Source of the DNA: Pseudophaeomoniella oleicola | Lineage: Eukaryota > Ascomycota > Eurotiomycetes > Phaeomoniellales > Phaeomoniellaceae | Reading direction: 5' to 3' | Length of the DNA: 64,000 nucleotides | Assembly: GCA_003868215.1 (NCBI GenBank) | Contig: QWDQ01000007.1 | Span: 558,001 to 622,000 of the forward strand | Shown here: positions 35,267 to 46,848 of the stretch, piece after piece | Position numbering within the stretch: position 1 is the first letter of the stretch | How the letters are laid out: every line of letters starts with the position of its first letter | Made by a program: the position numbers and the translations under genes | The notes under the pieces: model-generated | Seen by the model: the letters and a program-made list of their open reading frames with translations, nothing else | What the model was told of the DNA's origin: nothing | Databases searched by the model: none

Positions 35267-38200
35267 ATGGCCTCCCTCAGAGGTCTACGTAAATCCTCGC
35301 GGATGTCGAGTCCTGCAACTACAACAACACCACTCCCCAAAGAAAAGGACAATTCTCCTGGTGAAGCTATAAGGGTGAAGAGCGATGGGAAAACCTTTTT
35401 GGACAAGTGGGTAGAACCACCTTTGCGCGACCCTGCGCCGAGTTTCGAGGACTACAAAGGCTTGGAACGCCACGGGGTGCTTGAGAAAATGGTACCCCTT
35501 GGACAAAAGCCAACACCCAAACTTCTTCAACGCCTGAAGCTGCTACCATCAAAGAACGCCCGGCAGTCGACTCCCCTTCAAAACGAAGACGATATCGCCA
35601 TTCCTTCCAACGGCGTCCCTTCAAGAGCCGACACTGTTTCGCCAGCAGATGGGTCACCTCTGATAAATTCCTTTGAGGTAGATGACACGGCAGCAAATGA
35701 TACGTCGCGTCAAGCACATTCAGCATCTCTCTCAACGTCTGCTGTACCGGAGACGCAGGAAGACAGGCCCCAGCGACCAGCAACTCGGTCTCCAAGGGCT
35801 GTGAGAGTCTCGACTCCCACACCTGTCGTTAACCCTTCTACTGTTGGCTCACAGACTCCTACTACTCCTCAAGCAACGTCAAGCATGCCAGGATCAAATT
35901 CTCCAGCTCCTTCAAGAAACAAGGAGCAGCTACAGAAGGTATTGTCTGCTGCATTAGCGGAATCAGACTTTAGACGGGACCATGTTGCCAATCTGGGGCT
36001 ACGAAATTTCTGGACTGAAGCAGCACATCGCCCAGATCTTTTGACGACTTTTGCAAAAATTCTAGATGGGACTGCACGCAAGCATGAGAGGAGAGTTTTC
36101 AATCGCTTCATTCTGAATGCTAAGGAATTTCTTCGTTCTGCTCCACCCATTCCACCTCCTCAGTCTCAGCCTTCCAACCCTTACCCAGGGACGTCGCGGT
36201 CAGGTAGGATGAATGGCACCATCATCGAATTTACGACTCCGATTGTTTCTCAGCCTCCACGGTCAGCACAGCAACGGAGAGCTGCACCTCAATCACCTGC
36301 ATCGGCTCCTGCTTCAGCCGCCGTCCAACTGCAGAATGTACCTGTCACGAAGCCGTCACCGTTACCAGCTATGAATGGTGTCAAGAGGAAGCGAGAAGAC
36401 GATGGCGACGGAGAAGAAGAAAAAAGACGAGTACGAAGCAGAAGCCTCTCATCAATATCATCATTATCAGATGCAAAATCGCTTGATGATGAAATTTACG
36501 CACCAAAGCAGGATTCTGTACCAGAAAGTGAAAGCGAGAAGGCGCGGGATTTGCGGGTTGATGGGGACGCGGTAATGGCCATCGACAAGGGAGGCGAGGC
36601 CAACTCTAAAACCCGAGCACCAACCGAAACAAGCGAAAAATCGCGCCAAGTCCCAAGTCGTTCAGCAGCCCGCACAGCCAACAATAACTTGGCCTCCTCG
36701 TTCCGGCAAACCACTTCTACTCGCTCTAACATTACAAATAAGCCTAAAGGCAATGATTATGCACACGATGCTTACCCCGGCTTCCCAAATAGCGAACCAA
36801 AGAACTGGAGCGACAAGAAAGAGAAATTAGAGCAGGCTTTGTCGAAATCGGTCGGAAGGGACAAGCATCATTCAAAGGATCTTAATCCTCCTACCAAGAA
36901 GGACGCCAAAAATAGGAATTCGATCATCATTCCGCTTACTGAAGAGGAGCAGAGAGAGGTTGATGAGCAGCGTCGACTTCTACACCAGAACAGCTATTCT
37001 ATACGAGAATCCGATTTTCCAGAGAGCTCTTTGCGTTCACCTGCATCTGCTTCATTGTATCCCTTGTCTGACACATCCATCGATACTCCTCGGGCTACCC
37101 CGAAGCCAGACATCAAAGTGCATCCACTGTCAAAGGCTGATGCTCAGCTCCTGTCGTCCCCGTTGGAACCAACTTCAAGTCAACGAGAGCTACGCAACGG
37201 CTCTGTACGGAAACGACCTCGGAATGAGTTCGAAGACGCAGAAGAAGCCGCCACTCCTGGTTCGACTGCACCAGCCGACCATTCGGCTTCAGTACAGCGT
37301 GTAACAGCACGCGAATCACGAGCTGGGACACCAAGAGGTGCAAGTAGGCCGACCAAAAAGCTTGACTTGAAGAAATCCGCTCGTGTTATTCAGTCGTAAG
37401 TAATCTTCTCTCCATGATCTCTTTGAATTTCGAGGCATCCAGAATTCCTGTCACCTTCATGATTCTGCATGCATTCTACTTCGACGTCGCCGCGTTCGTG
37501 GCACAACAGACATCGTGCTGTTTAATTTGGCCTGACTGTGATATTACCTTCTATCGTTTTCTTCCCATTGAGTCAATTTTATGCATAGCTGACCATCTCC
37601 TTCAGACCGCAAAAGAAGACTGGCATTACTGCTGGGATGCCGCGTAATGCATCGACGAAACAACATGGCGCTTCTAACGGGGCAGAGGATGATGACACTG
37701 TAAGTTGTTTCCTTGTAACTTCATCGCTATTTCCCCATGGATCGCATCGCGGTGTTCCAGATGAGATCACTTTCCGCACTGCTTTCTTTTTGTGACCAAC
37801 CTGATACTGATTGTCTTAGGATAACGATGAAGAGTGTTCTGCGTGTGGTGGGGCTGGAGAGCTTATTTGTTGCGATGGCTGTCCACATGCCTTCCACTTT
37901 TCTTGTGTTGATCCGCCACTGAAAGCTGTCCCTGAAGGACAGTGGTTCTGTTCACGATGCGCTGCAGAGCGAAGTCAGGTCGGTCAATCGGATCTCGGAA
38001 TTTTCAACAAGGTTGTAAAAAATTACGATGAGGAGCTGCCGGTATCGTATGCGCTCCCGAAGCTCGTGCAGGACTACTGGGACTGCGTCCGCAGAGGCTC
38101 GAATGGCGAATATGAGGAATATGCAGAGCCAAAGACTCAGGATACCTTCAAGCTCAATCGCGCAGGCTTAGTTGAGATTCCGGATCCTAAACGACTTCGA

Positions 38201-39226
38201 GACAAGGACGGTACTCTGCTCGTCTGCCATCGTTGCAAACGTGTTGCGGCTAGCAATCGTGAACTAGTCTCTTGCGATTACTGCCCAGCGAAATGGCATA
38301 TGGATTGCGTCGATCATCCGATGGCCACATCGCCACGCCGACGACCTCATGACAAAGCTGGCTCCACCTGGAAATGTCCTTTGCACGCGGACGATGTACT
38401 TGCAGAGATAAACGCTAAAAACAACTCTCCTGACATGGTTTTTGATAAGGGACGTCTTCCAAAAGTCAGAAAGCCGAAGCGGGCCATTCCTTACGATCCA
38501 GTCCAACGCCGCGGCTACAGAAACAACGGAAACATCCAAGTATTCCTCGAAGAGGAGCAAGATCCTGTGTTCAAGACGGTTGACTGGATGGGTCAACAAG
38601 TGCGTTTGTCGGAGCAGGCTATCAAACTTGATTTTGTAGATAAAGCTAGGACGTGAGTAGAACGCCTTGATGTTCTATCGATGAGACAACTGACTTTGAT
38701 AACTAGGGCCCGTCTCCGAGAAAAGTTTATGGCTGCGCAGATGGGTCTGCCTGTTGTACCTGACGACACATACAGACCGTTTGTTGTGGGCCGTATCCCC
38801 GGCGAGACGTCCCTTGGTGTTGGAAGTCCAAAAGGGGCCTTCCCTGCTGGTCGCAGTGCATTGGAACGTGAAGCTGCCAATGTCCTGCTTTCCATATCCC
38901 GGACTCAACTCGCGGACATCTGCAATGAAGACTGGCAAGATTCTATCATTCTCGGAGCAGCAACACTCATCCGTGGTGAGCAAGCAAGCGAACAAGGAGC
39001 ACTTCTAAAAGTCCAAGCCATGATAGCAAGTCGCCTGGCAGACATCGAACAGCGCTCTGAGCCTACTCACGTTACGCCGAAGACCCCTGTGCAGGATCAG
39101 ATTGAAGCATTGACAGAACACGCGGAAGCGGAAGCGGCTAATCATGTTGGGAAATCGCTTCGTAGCGGAAAGAAAATTGCAGATCCAGAGAATGGTATTG
39201 AGAACGACCATGAGATGGAGCTGTGA
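35267..39226 (+). CDS. Two-PHD-finger chromatin protein, Rco1-like (Rpd3S/Clr6-complex type)
   Basis: Four exons (35267-37395, 37606-37699, 37820-38652, 38707-39226) give 1191 aa. The first ~740 residues are mostly disordered and Ser/Pro-rich with basic clusters (KRKREDD, KRPRNEF). PHD1 (about 747-788) is complete: ECSACGGAGELICCDGC, HAFHFSC, then WFCSRC. PHD2 (about 877-930) is LVCHRCKRV, SCDYCPAKWHMDC and WKCPLH. The conserved helical region between and after them (KVVKNYDEELPVSYALPK, ARLREKFMAAQMGLPV) fits the Rco1/Cph1 family. These are subunits of the histone-deacetylase complex that recognises H3 tails and represses cryptic transcription in gene bodies. The intron between exons 1 and 2 is 210 nt. 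The family call rests on the tandem PHD arrangement; a different PHD family is possible. Confidence 0.85.
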
Positions 39227-40017
39227 GGCCACAAGAGGTTTTGGGAAGGACGAAACGAGTTCGCATGCCATGTAACAGCTTCGTACAGTGGATGTTGAAC
39301 AAGGTCAAACCACCAGCCTTTACGGCAGCTGAAGGCGACCATTCGGCTCACGTGGCCTTTGTGGTGATCTATAGGGAGCCATGGCTCACCGAACTCCTAG
39401 GTATTCGAGGACTCGAGTGATTTGCCTGCATCGCTTGCCGTTGGAGTATTTACAGTCTTTCATGAGCGCTTGGCGTTTCTGGGAATGAGATTCTATCTGT
39501 ATTGAGGTGGTCAAAACTGGCGTTCAGGGGCTTGCATATATTGGACTTGATGGCTGATATCGCTAGATCTTACTGACTGGTTACATACTACAGAGTTATT
39601 TGGAATAAGACGATGCAGTGCAGTGTATCATGATCAACATACAATCCTTATTCTTCTTCGTGCCTGAGACGATAATGGTTCTAGTCATCCTCTGTTTGGC
39701 CCCTCCAGCAATAGAGCAGCCAAAGGGGCTTAAAGCAGCGTCAAGGAGCTCGGACCCTGGATCTTTTAAATCCAGCTCGGCGCAAACATTCCGCGGTAAA
39801 CTGTAGGATCGTGCGACTTTAGGATGTTATTCACAGTGACTGTCTAATCAGAACCAAACTTGTGCGCGTTGTCGCTTTATCTCATGGCAATATCTATAGA
39901 TTAACCTTCTATGAATGAAAGACACCATACAGTCTTCAACCCAGCAGCGAGAGCATCGTCGCAAGCGGGTTGAGCAACACATTTCTTTGCGACCAAGTAC
40001 ATTCTATAGTGCTCACA
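39227..40017. other. Intergenic region, no gene seen
   Basis: Between two same-strand genes; no RNA gene or coding frame recognised. Confidence 0.5.
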
Positions 40018-41358
40018 ATGTCTAACCCACAGGAGCTCATTGCTGCCTGCGGCGGCATCAAAGCTGATGACGACCTCGCAGGTATGTTTCGGCGCGAGGT
40101 TGCAGACCTGCTTGGTCGCAGAAACACCAACTTCCCCGGTGCCCAACCTGTCAGCTTTGCTTCTCGACACTTGACGGAGCTTATGCGGCAAGACTACTAC
40201 GTTATGGAGAAAACTGACGGAGTGCGCTTTTTGATGTACTTTACGCGCGAAGGACCCGACAAGGAGATTCACTACCTGATCGATCGGAAGAACGACTATT
40301 ATTTTATCCCACAACTGCATTTCCCAATTCCCGATGATCCGCAATATGTCAAATTTCACACAGATACCTTGCTTGATGGAGAGCTGGTGCGCGATTTCTA
40401 TCCCAATGGAAAGTCCGAGCTGAAATTCCTTGTGTTTGACTGTTTGGTCATCGACAGGAAGCCGCTTATGCAGAGAACACTCGATAAGAGACTGGCGTAT
40501 TTCAAAGAAATAATACTGAAGCCATACCAACAGATGTATCGGGACTTCCCAGAAGAGGTGGCAAACAGACCGTTCGCCGTCGAAGACAAAAGCACGCAAT
40601 TCAGCTACGGTGTGGAACTGATGTTCAAGGAAGTCATCCCCAAGGTCAAAAAGCTACATGGAAATGATGGCCTTATCTTCACCTGCAGAAGCACACCGTA
40701 CAAAATTGGCACTGACGAACACATCTTGAAGTGGAAACCTCCGGAAGAGAACACTGTAGACTTTCTACTCAGAATTCATTGGCAGGAGTATCCAGCAGAC
40801 CCATCGGATCCTGATCAGAGCCCTGTAATCGATTACGAAGCGTTTCCCCGTTCCTTTGAGTTGCTTGTCTATCATGGTGGCAACGATGACTACAGACCAT
40901 GGGGGACATTGTACCTTACATCGAAGGAATGGAACGACCTGAAAGCATTGAACAAACCACTTCAAGATGCGGTCATCGAGTGTTGGCTAGAACCCTCGTC
41001 AGCTACGACTGTTTCACCTCGAAACAATGGTAGTCCTTACACAAACGGCAGCCAAGCTCACCCACAACGATGGAGGTTCTATCGCCTCAGAGAGGACAAA
41101 CTTAATGCCAACCATGTTTCTACTGTTGAAAGTGTGATGGAATCTATTCAAGATGCTATCAGCGAGGCAGATCTGATCAGAGCGGCCCCTCAAATTCGGG
41201 ATGCATGGAAGAGAAGACAAGGCCAAGATGCTTCAAGTAGCAGATCTGTTAGTGGTCCTCCTCCGCAACATCAGCAGCAGCAGCACGCACCCGCGGCTCC
41301 TGCTCCCAGCGAGAATGGAAATAAAAGGAAGTATGACTCGAATGGAACAGAAGGTTGA
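40018..41358 (+). CDS. ceg1: mRNA capping enzyme, guanylyltransferase subunit
   Basis: Intronless, 446 aa. It transfers GMP from GTP to the diphosphate end of nascent pol II transcripts in the nucleus. The nucleotidyltransferase motifs are present in order. Motif I is EKTDGVR, with Lys65 as the covalent GMP acceptor. Motif III lies near LLDGELV and IIIa at KFLVFDCLVIDRKPL. Motif IV is DGLIFT and motif V is ILKWKPPEENTVDF. The OB-fold region follows, with WRFYRLREDKLNAN and VMESIQDAISEADL near the end. The C-terminal ~45 residues are Ser/Pro/Gln-rich. The ATG at 40018 is the first in a frame open further upstream and gives the expected MSNPQEL-type start. Fungal capping enzymes have the triphosphatase on a separate protein, and none is fused here. 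Confidence 0.96.
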   Translation: MSNPQELIAACGGIKADDDLAGMFRREVADLLGRRNTNFPGAQPVSFASRHLTELMRQDYYVMEKTDGVRFLMYFTREGPDKEIHYLIDRKNDYYFIPQLHFPIPDDPQYVKFHTDTLLDGELVRDFYPNGKSELKFLVFDCLVIDRKPLMQRTLDKRLAYFKEIILKPYQQMYRDFPEEVANRPFAVEDKSTQFSYGVELMFKEVIPKVKKLHGNDGLIFTCRSTPYKIGTDEHILKWKPPEENTVDFLLRIHWQEYPADPSDPDQSPVIDYEAFPRSFELLVYHGGNDDYRPWGTLYLTSKEWNDLKALNKPLQDAVIECWLEPSSATTVSPRNNGSPYTNGSQAHPQRWRFYRLREDKLNANHVSTVESVMESIQDAISEADLIRAAPQIRDAWKRRQGQDASSSRSVSGPPPQHQQQQHAPAAPAPSENGNKRKYDSNGTEG

Positions 41359-42932
41359 TATCAATTTCGGCCATTACACGAAGAGTCGAGGATGTACTCG
41401 GCACCTCCTTCTCAATACATACAGATCTAGGAATATAGTTGGTCCTGGTAGAGGACTCAACTCATCCTTATGCATGAATCTGGCCGTGAATGATTGCGTG
41501 GCTATCGTCGCTGTCACAATACAACATGGCCCTTTTGCGATCTTAACATGCAGAACATCCCGGAGACATAATGGCTCCAATGCACTAGGCGTTGCACTTG
41601 AAGCGTATTGGACAGCATAACAATATGGCATATCTTCTGCACAGAAGAGATTTATATCATGCCTCTTGGCTGGTTGAAGCCTGTCTTGAACGTATTACCT
41701 TCTCACAGAACTTCAACATTTCTGCACAAACGGACCCAACCATCTCAGGTATCAAGACGGATGCCAACGACAGCTCTTGATCAAATGCGCGGCCTCGATG
41801 ACGGCAATGGATCGTGACAGCCAACACCTATCTGTTTCCTCACCCTTTTTAACACATCAGTCGAAACAGCCCTCAGATCAAGTCAAATCATCTCCCTCCC
41901 TCCCCTCATTCTTCCCCCGAGCCTACCTTCCGATCGACCAGTCAGTCCCTCCCCCCTCGGTCCCTTCCAATAAGTAGCTTGTTTACTCTCCTCTTTAAAC
42001 GGATTCCCATTCGATGGACCTCGCAAAGCCTTTCCAGCCCACCTCAACGGAGGGTGCGCAAGCAAAGGGGTTAGGAACAATAAATCCCTACATCACAGAC
42101 ATGGATGGAAACCTAGGATTTTGGGGGCCTGGGTGGGCGGCTGCGGAGGGGAAAGGCGAGGTGAGAGCTACAAAAAATCGGAATGGAAGAAGGGGGGTAC
42201 AGAGGGAGGAAAGAACGGGTGAGGGAGGGCGAGATAGGTTTTTGAATACTAATTCATGGTCTTATGTTGTCCTCGTTGTTGCACGCACATACGCATAGAA
42301 AGATAGAGGGGAAAAGACGTATGTTATCTAAGGTACGTGCCGAAGATAGATACATAGTAAAAGGCAACAACCCATCAATAATCTATGATAAATCTATATA
42401 ATATGATTAAATCTGCAAGTCAACGTTGGGTTGGTTGGCTGGCTCGCTGGTCGGTTGGCTAAACCGATTTGATAAAAGTAGTAGTAACTCCGTAACAATG
42501 ATTTTACTCCCTTTTTCCTCTCTTTCTCCCTCTCGCTTTTTCGCTGTTTTCACACACTCCCTTTTCTTTTCCATTTTTATGACTTGTCTAGATTTTGCGA
42601 TCGCTAATGAACGCAGCAACAAGAAGATAGAAAGAGAGAATGGGGAAGAGAGTAGGATGCTAATCGGGTTTGCGTGTCTGTGGGCCCCTCTCTTTCTCTC
42701 TGTTCAAGCCATCGTTTCCCTGCAACACAAATTCTCCCTTTCACACGCCTTTTCTTTTCACCCGGACTGGCCTCCTCCCCATGCACGGCGGGGTCTTGCG
42801 CCTGCCTGTGGTGTTTCCCGGCTTGGGAACAGGGGAGTAACGGACCGACAGCGACGAAATAGTTGTCTTCCTATACGAGTTACCAAAGACGAATGAGATT
42901 TTCCCTCGTTTTTGTATGATTTTATGTAACAC
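41359..42932. other. Convergent 3' flanks, no gene supported
   Basis: Between the capping enzyme (+) and ERG5 (-). It has polypyrimidine tracts near 42.5 and 42.7 kb. Frames such as 42014-42298 look non-coding. Confidence 0.5.
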
Positions 42933-44647
42933 TCAAGCAGAAACTGGACGTCGTGAGAACGTAAGAGGGCAATCATCCTGTGGGAAAATGGTGGCGAAAA
43001 CCTTGATATCCTCTGAGATTGGCGTTGCATGATGTTCCCAATTTAGATACGTACTAGCTTTCCCAATCATCAATGCAAGATTCATTATAGCGTATTGTTG
43101 TCCGAGGCAGTAATGCGGCCCTGTGCCGAACACGAGCCAGTTCTTTGACTGCTTCTCTGCATCTCCCGTGATCCACCGTTCGGGTTCGAAGCTGTCGGGG
43201 TTGGGATACGCCTCAGGATCATGGGTCGCTGGCCAGACGGATGGAACGACCATTTGGCCTTTTCTGAGCTTATAGTCGGCGGTGATCTGGAAATCACGCT
43301 TGACTTCGTAAGGAACCATGATGACTGGTGGGCGATAGCGGAGGGTCTCTTTGACAACGGCTTTTGTATAGGTCATGGTGTCAAGAACGTCGAGGTTGTA
43401 GCGCTTGTCGGGACCAAGTTGGCGAACATTCTCTTCACGAACCTTATCAAGAATATCAGGCCTCTGGGCAAGGATTTGTAAGAGCCATGTGGATGCGCTG
43501 CTGGTAGCATCTTGGGAGGCGAAGAGGAAGGTCATGAGCGTCATGGAGATCTCAAGGTCGGAAAATTCACGCAAGAGCTGAGGAGGCTTCTCAGAGCTGT
43601 CCACGGACACTCCCTTGGCCAGCTTTTCATTGTACTTGGCGGAGTCTTGCATTTGTTTGACCCAAGCGTCAAGGATGCAGTTGACCTCTCCACCCGCGGC
43701 CATTCTAACCTTGCTCTTTGCGGCACATTTCGCAAACTCGGCAATAACCATGTCGGCTGCTTTCTTGCCATACCAAGTCCTGGTGAATGGGAGGATGATT
43801 GGGAAGTTGACCAGATCTAGAGCAGCGGTGATGTGGTAGTAGTCTTCGGTAATTTTCTTGACGGTTGCTTCATTCATGTAATGGCCGACAAAAGTTCTGC
43901 ATGATACAGCGGTAATCAACTCTCTCAGCTGTGTCATCCACGGCATGGGGTTTCCTCCGTTACTCTTCGTCATTTCAACCCATTCGTTGAAGTACTTGTC
44001 ATAGACCTCCTCTTGCCCTGGCATGTAGATATCCAAAGCCTGCCGAGTGAACAATCCGTTGAGACCTTTACGATAATCGACGTGGGCCCTGCCATCAAGG
44101 AAAACCCAATTGTCAGGACGTAACAATTTGTGCGCAATGTCGACAACACAAGGACGGACGTAGGTTGGTGAGTTGAAGATCTTGCGCGACATGTCTCGAC
44201 TCGATGCGATCACCACAAACCTAAAGCAACGTCGTTTAGTCTCTGATCTAGATCAGTTGAGAAATTGGGTACACGTACTTGTGGAAGACGGAAACACAAC
44301 TCAAGTCGCCGCTCGCCCATTTCTCTTGGTATTTGGTGAAGACAGGATAGATGGCTTCGAGGAAGGGGCCCATGAATGGGATCTTCATCGCCGGCCCGAC
44401 TATCCCTTTCTTTTGCCATATGTAGCTGACTGCATTCTCGGTAAGCCTCTGCGCAATATCTTGATTCTCCAAAGGACTACTGACCTTGGTCATAGAAGAC
44501 GGCGAAAGCCAGTACGGACACCAGCGCGTTCGACCATGTGAATCCATTGAGGAAATTCGAGAGGAGGCCGTCGGCATATGTGGATTGCACCGAGGCCAAT
44601 TGGGCATTGGCCAAAGGTGAGGCAAAACTGCCATTGACAGCTGCCAT
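42933..44647 (-). CDS. erg5: Sterol C-22 desaturase, cytochrome P450 CYP61 (ERG5)
   Basis: Introduces the C-22(23) double bond in the ergosterol side chain, in the ER, late in the pathway. Three exons (44647-44485, 44429-44279, 44220-42933) give 533 aa. The N-terminus has a membrane anchor around SNALVSVLAFAVFYDQ. GPAMKIPFMGPFLEAIYP and WASGDLSCVSVFHK are the ERG5-specific N-terminal block. The I-helix is FLFASQDATSSASTW, with D-A-T at the oxygen-activation site. The K-helix ExxR lies in VKETLRYRPP. The haem loop is FGTGPHYCLGQQ, with the thiolate Cys at about residue 476. LLRPDNWVFLDGRAHVDYRK distinguishes CYP61 from the related CYP51. Both introns (55 and 58 nt) fall in the N-terminal quarter. 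Confidence 0.97.
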
Positions 44648-46848
44648 CTTATGCGACTTACTGTTCGCAGAGGACGGGGAGTTGGTGGTGGTGGTGGTGA
44701 TTGCAATGCGATAGGACGGAAGTTCGCGAGGAAGATTGGGGGGAGGTCAGAAATATTTTTGGGTTGGACAAAGCTTGTTCGGAAGGATCAGGGGCAGGCA
44801 AGATAATGTCCTGATAACCCTAGCACCGATAGCTTAAGAAGGCACTGATAAATCTAACTGTAAGTGGAGTGGACTTTTGTCTCTAGCGACACCTCCGCAA
44901 CGAATTTCCTTTGACAGGCAAGCCACTGAACTGGTCTGATTCTTGGTCTGATATGGTCTGATCTCGGACGTGTTTGTAACAGCAGCTACGAGAGCATCGA
45001 CCGTGAGAGAAGAGAGAGACAGGAAGGACTTTGGCGAGAAGGAGGTTGATGGGAGAGCTTGCAGGGAACGGCAGAGGGATCTAGGTCGATCTGTCATGCA
45101 TCCAATTGGATTGGGTCAGATCAGACTGGACCTTCACTTGTTCTGGTATTGCAGCGAGCAGGACCAAAGAAAAAGTGAGATTTAGAATGAGGGAAATTAA
45201 ATAGGACTTGAAGAACTTATTATCAGAACGGAGGTAAACTAATTAATGGAATTATTAATTCAGTAGGAATCTGATGGATCTCAAGGTCGAGCTTCAATGG
45301 CGTGTTCGGTTCGTCGACAGAGAAAATGGCGTTACAAGGACCCTCGTACTCGGTACGTGTGTGTGCAATATGCCATGGTCAGTAACTTATCACAAAAAAG
45401 AGAAGAGACTACAGGGAGCGGTGTGACTGTGTTGCTGGTCGGTTCTCAAGGTAATACAGTACGAACGCTGGGCTGGGCTCTACTACGGTATTACGGGTGT
45501 CATATCGCATACCTACTACGAGGTAGTCCTATACTATTACTACCTCTTGCTACCTTTCAGTATCTCACCCCGTACCTCCGTACAGTACAGTATATCTCAT
45601 ATCGAATTACTTTACCTCGTGTTCCCATAGATGATGGTCATTTCCTTTTCTTCCACCACCACTTCACGATGCCCTGATGCCCATCCAAAACGCGGCAGTC
45701 AGAGTGGAGGTCTTATTGATTATTCGGCACACATGATTGGGCCATGACCCATTTCCCCTTAACTGATCCGCCGAGGCCGCCTCGCCGCATCCTTTTTTTC
45801 TTTTTTTCTTTTCGTCATTAGCGTTCGGCGCCTGGCACTTCCGAGTGACCACACTGTGATTCCCCTCGTCTCGACTCGACTCGACTCGACTCGTCCCCTC
45901 GTCCCCTCGCCGAGTTGCCAATGGTGCCCCATCGAGCCCCCTCTCCTCTCTCCCCTTTACCCACAGTTGATCGTTCCCTCGAGCCTCGAAGCTATCGACT
46001 CGTCGATCAATTCTCTCGGGAGACACCATGGCCGACCTATCCCCATTCTACTCATCATCTCATCATCTGTGATCCGTACATAACCTTGATAACTTAGCAG
46101 CAGCTCGCGAGCTGGGCACCACAAGGGACCGCATTGTATCCGTATCATCCCATCTTCCTCTACAGCAAAAGAAACGAATACTGAGGGACCTACCCTACCT
46201 GACGTACTGTAATGAGTATGTGCATTGATTCCTTGGCACCTTGAATGCCGTGTTGTCTTGTCACGACTATGGAATGCCGGTTCCCGCGTTCCAGAAACAC
46301 TATTACTGCAGTGGCCTGTCCAAAAGGTATTCGAATCCGTCCCTCTCGCATCGCGCGGCATTTCTACTAGTATGTACTCGTTGTCCCGCCTATGTTCTCA
46401 CAACCCCGATCCCCATGCATCAAGTACGTTGAGGGTGAGGATCCTGCTTGCATCGTCTAAGCAGCCAGCAAACTGCGAACCATGTCAGGGTTGGTCCCGT
46501 CTACGTTTCGCACCTTGAGAGAGGATCAGATTTAGTATCGAGAACACTCTGGGTCTTTTAAGCAGGTACCTTACTTCTACCTAAGCCAACGATGAGATAT
46601 TTTCTGTCGAGGAAAGAAAGAGCGTCGTGGATGTGGGGGTAGAGGTATGTGTGCGAGGGAGAGATGAGAAATGTCCACTACAACCAATGACCACATCCAA
46701 AGCCACTGGAAACGTGTCCCCTCGTAGAACGCCTTCGTAAGCAATATTTTCCTGTCCAGCCCGCGATGCAAGTCATTTGCCAGAAGATATGTACGTGTAC
46801 AGACTCAAACCGACGGAGCTGGTGAGCGAAGTAGTAAGCATTCATCCG
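44648..46848. other. ERG5 promoter region and flank of eIF5B; no gene seen
   Basis: About 2.2 kb upstream of ERG5. Its features are repeated TGGTCTGAT units around 44.93-44.97 kb, a TTAATTAATGGAATTATTAA near-palindrome around 45.24 kb, a TCGAC repeat at 45871 and several GGTAGT/ACTACC inverted fragments near 45.5 kb. I could not identify a sterol-response element with confidence. Confidence 0.4.
45871..45893. repeat. TCGAC tandem repeat
   Basis: Four perfect TCGAC units plus TCG, followed by two TCCCC-TCG units. Non-coding, upstream of ERG5. Confidence 0.9.

Noticed and set aside
39901-40599. 232-codon open frame on the minus strand opposite the capping enzyme
   Set aside because: It is the shadow of a strongly conserved + strand gene; its text has no family resemblance.
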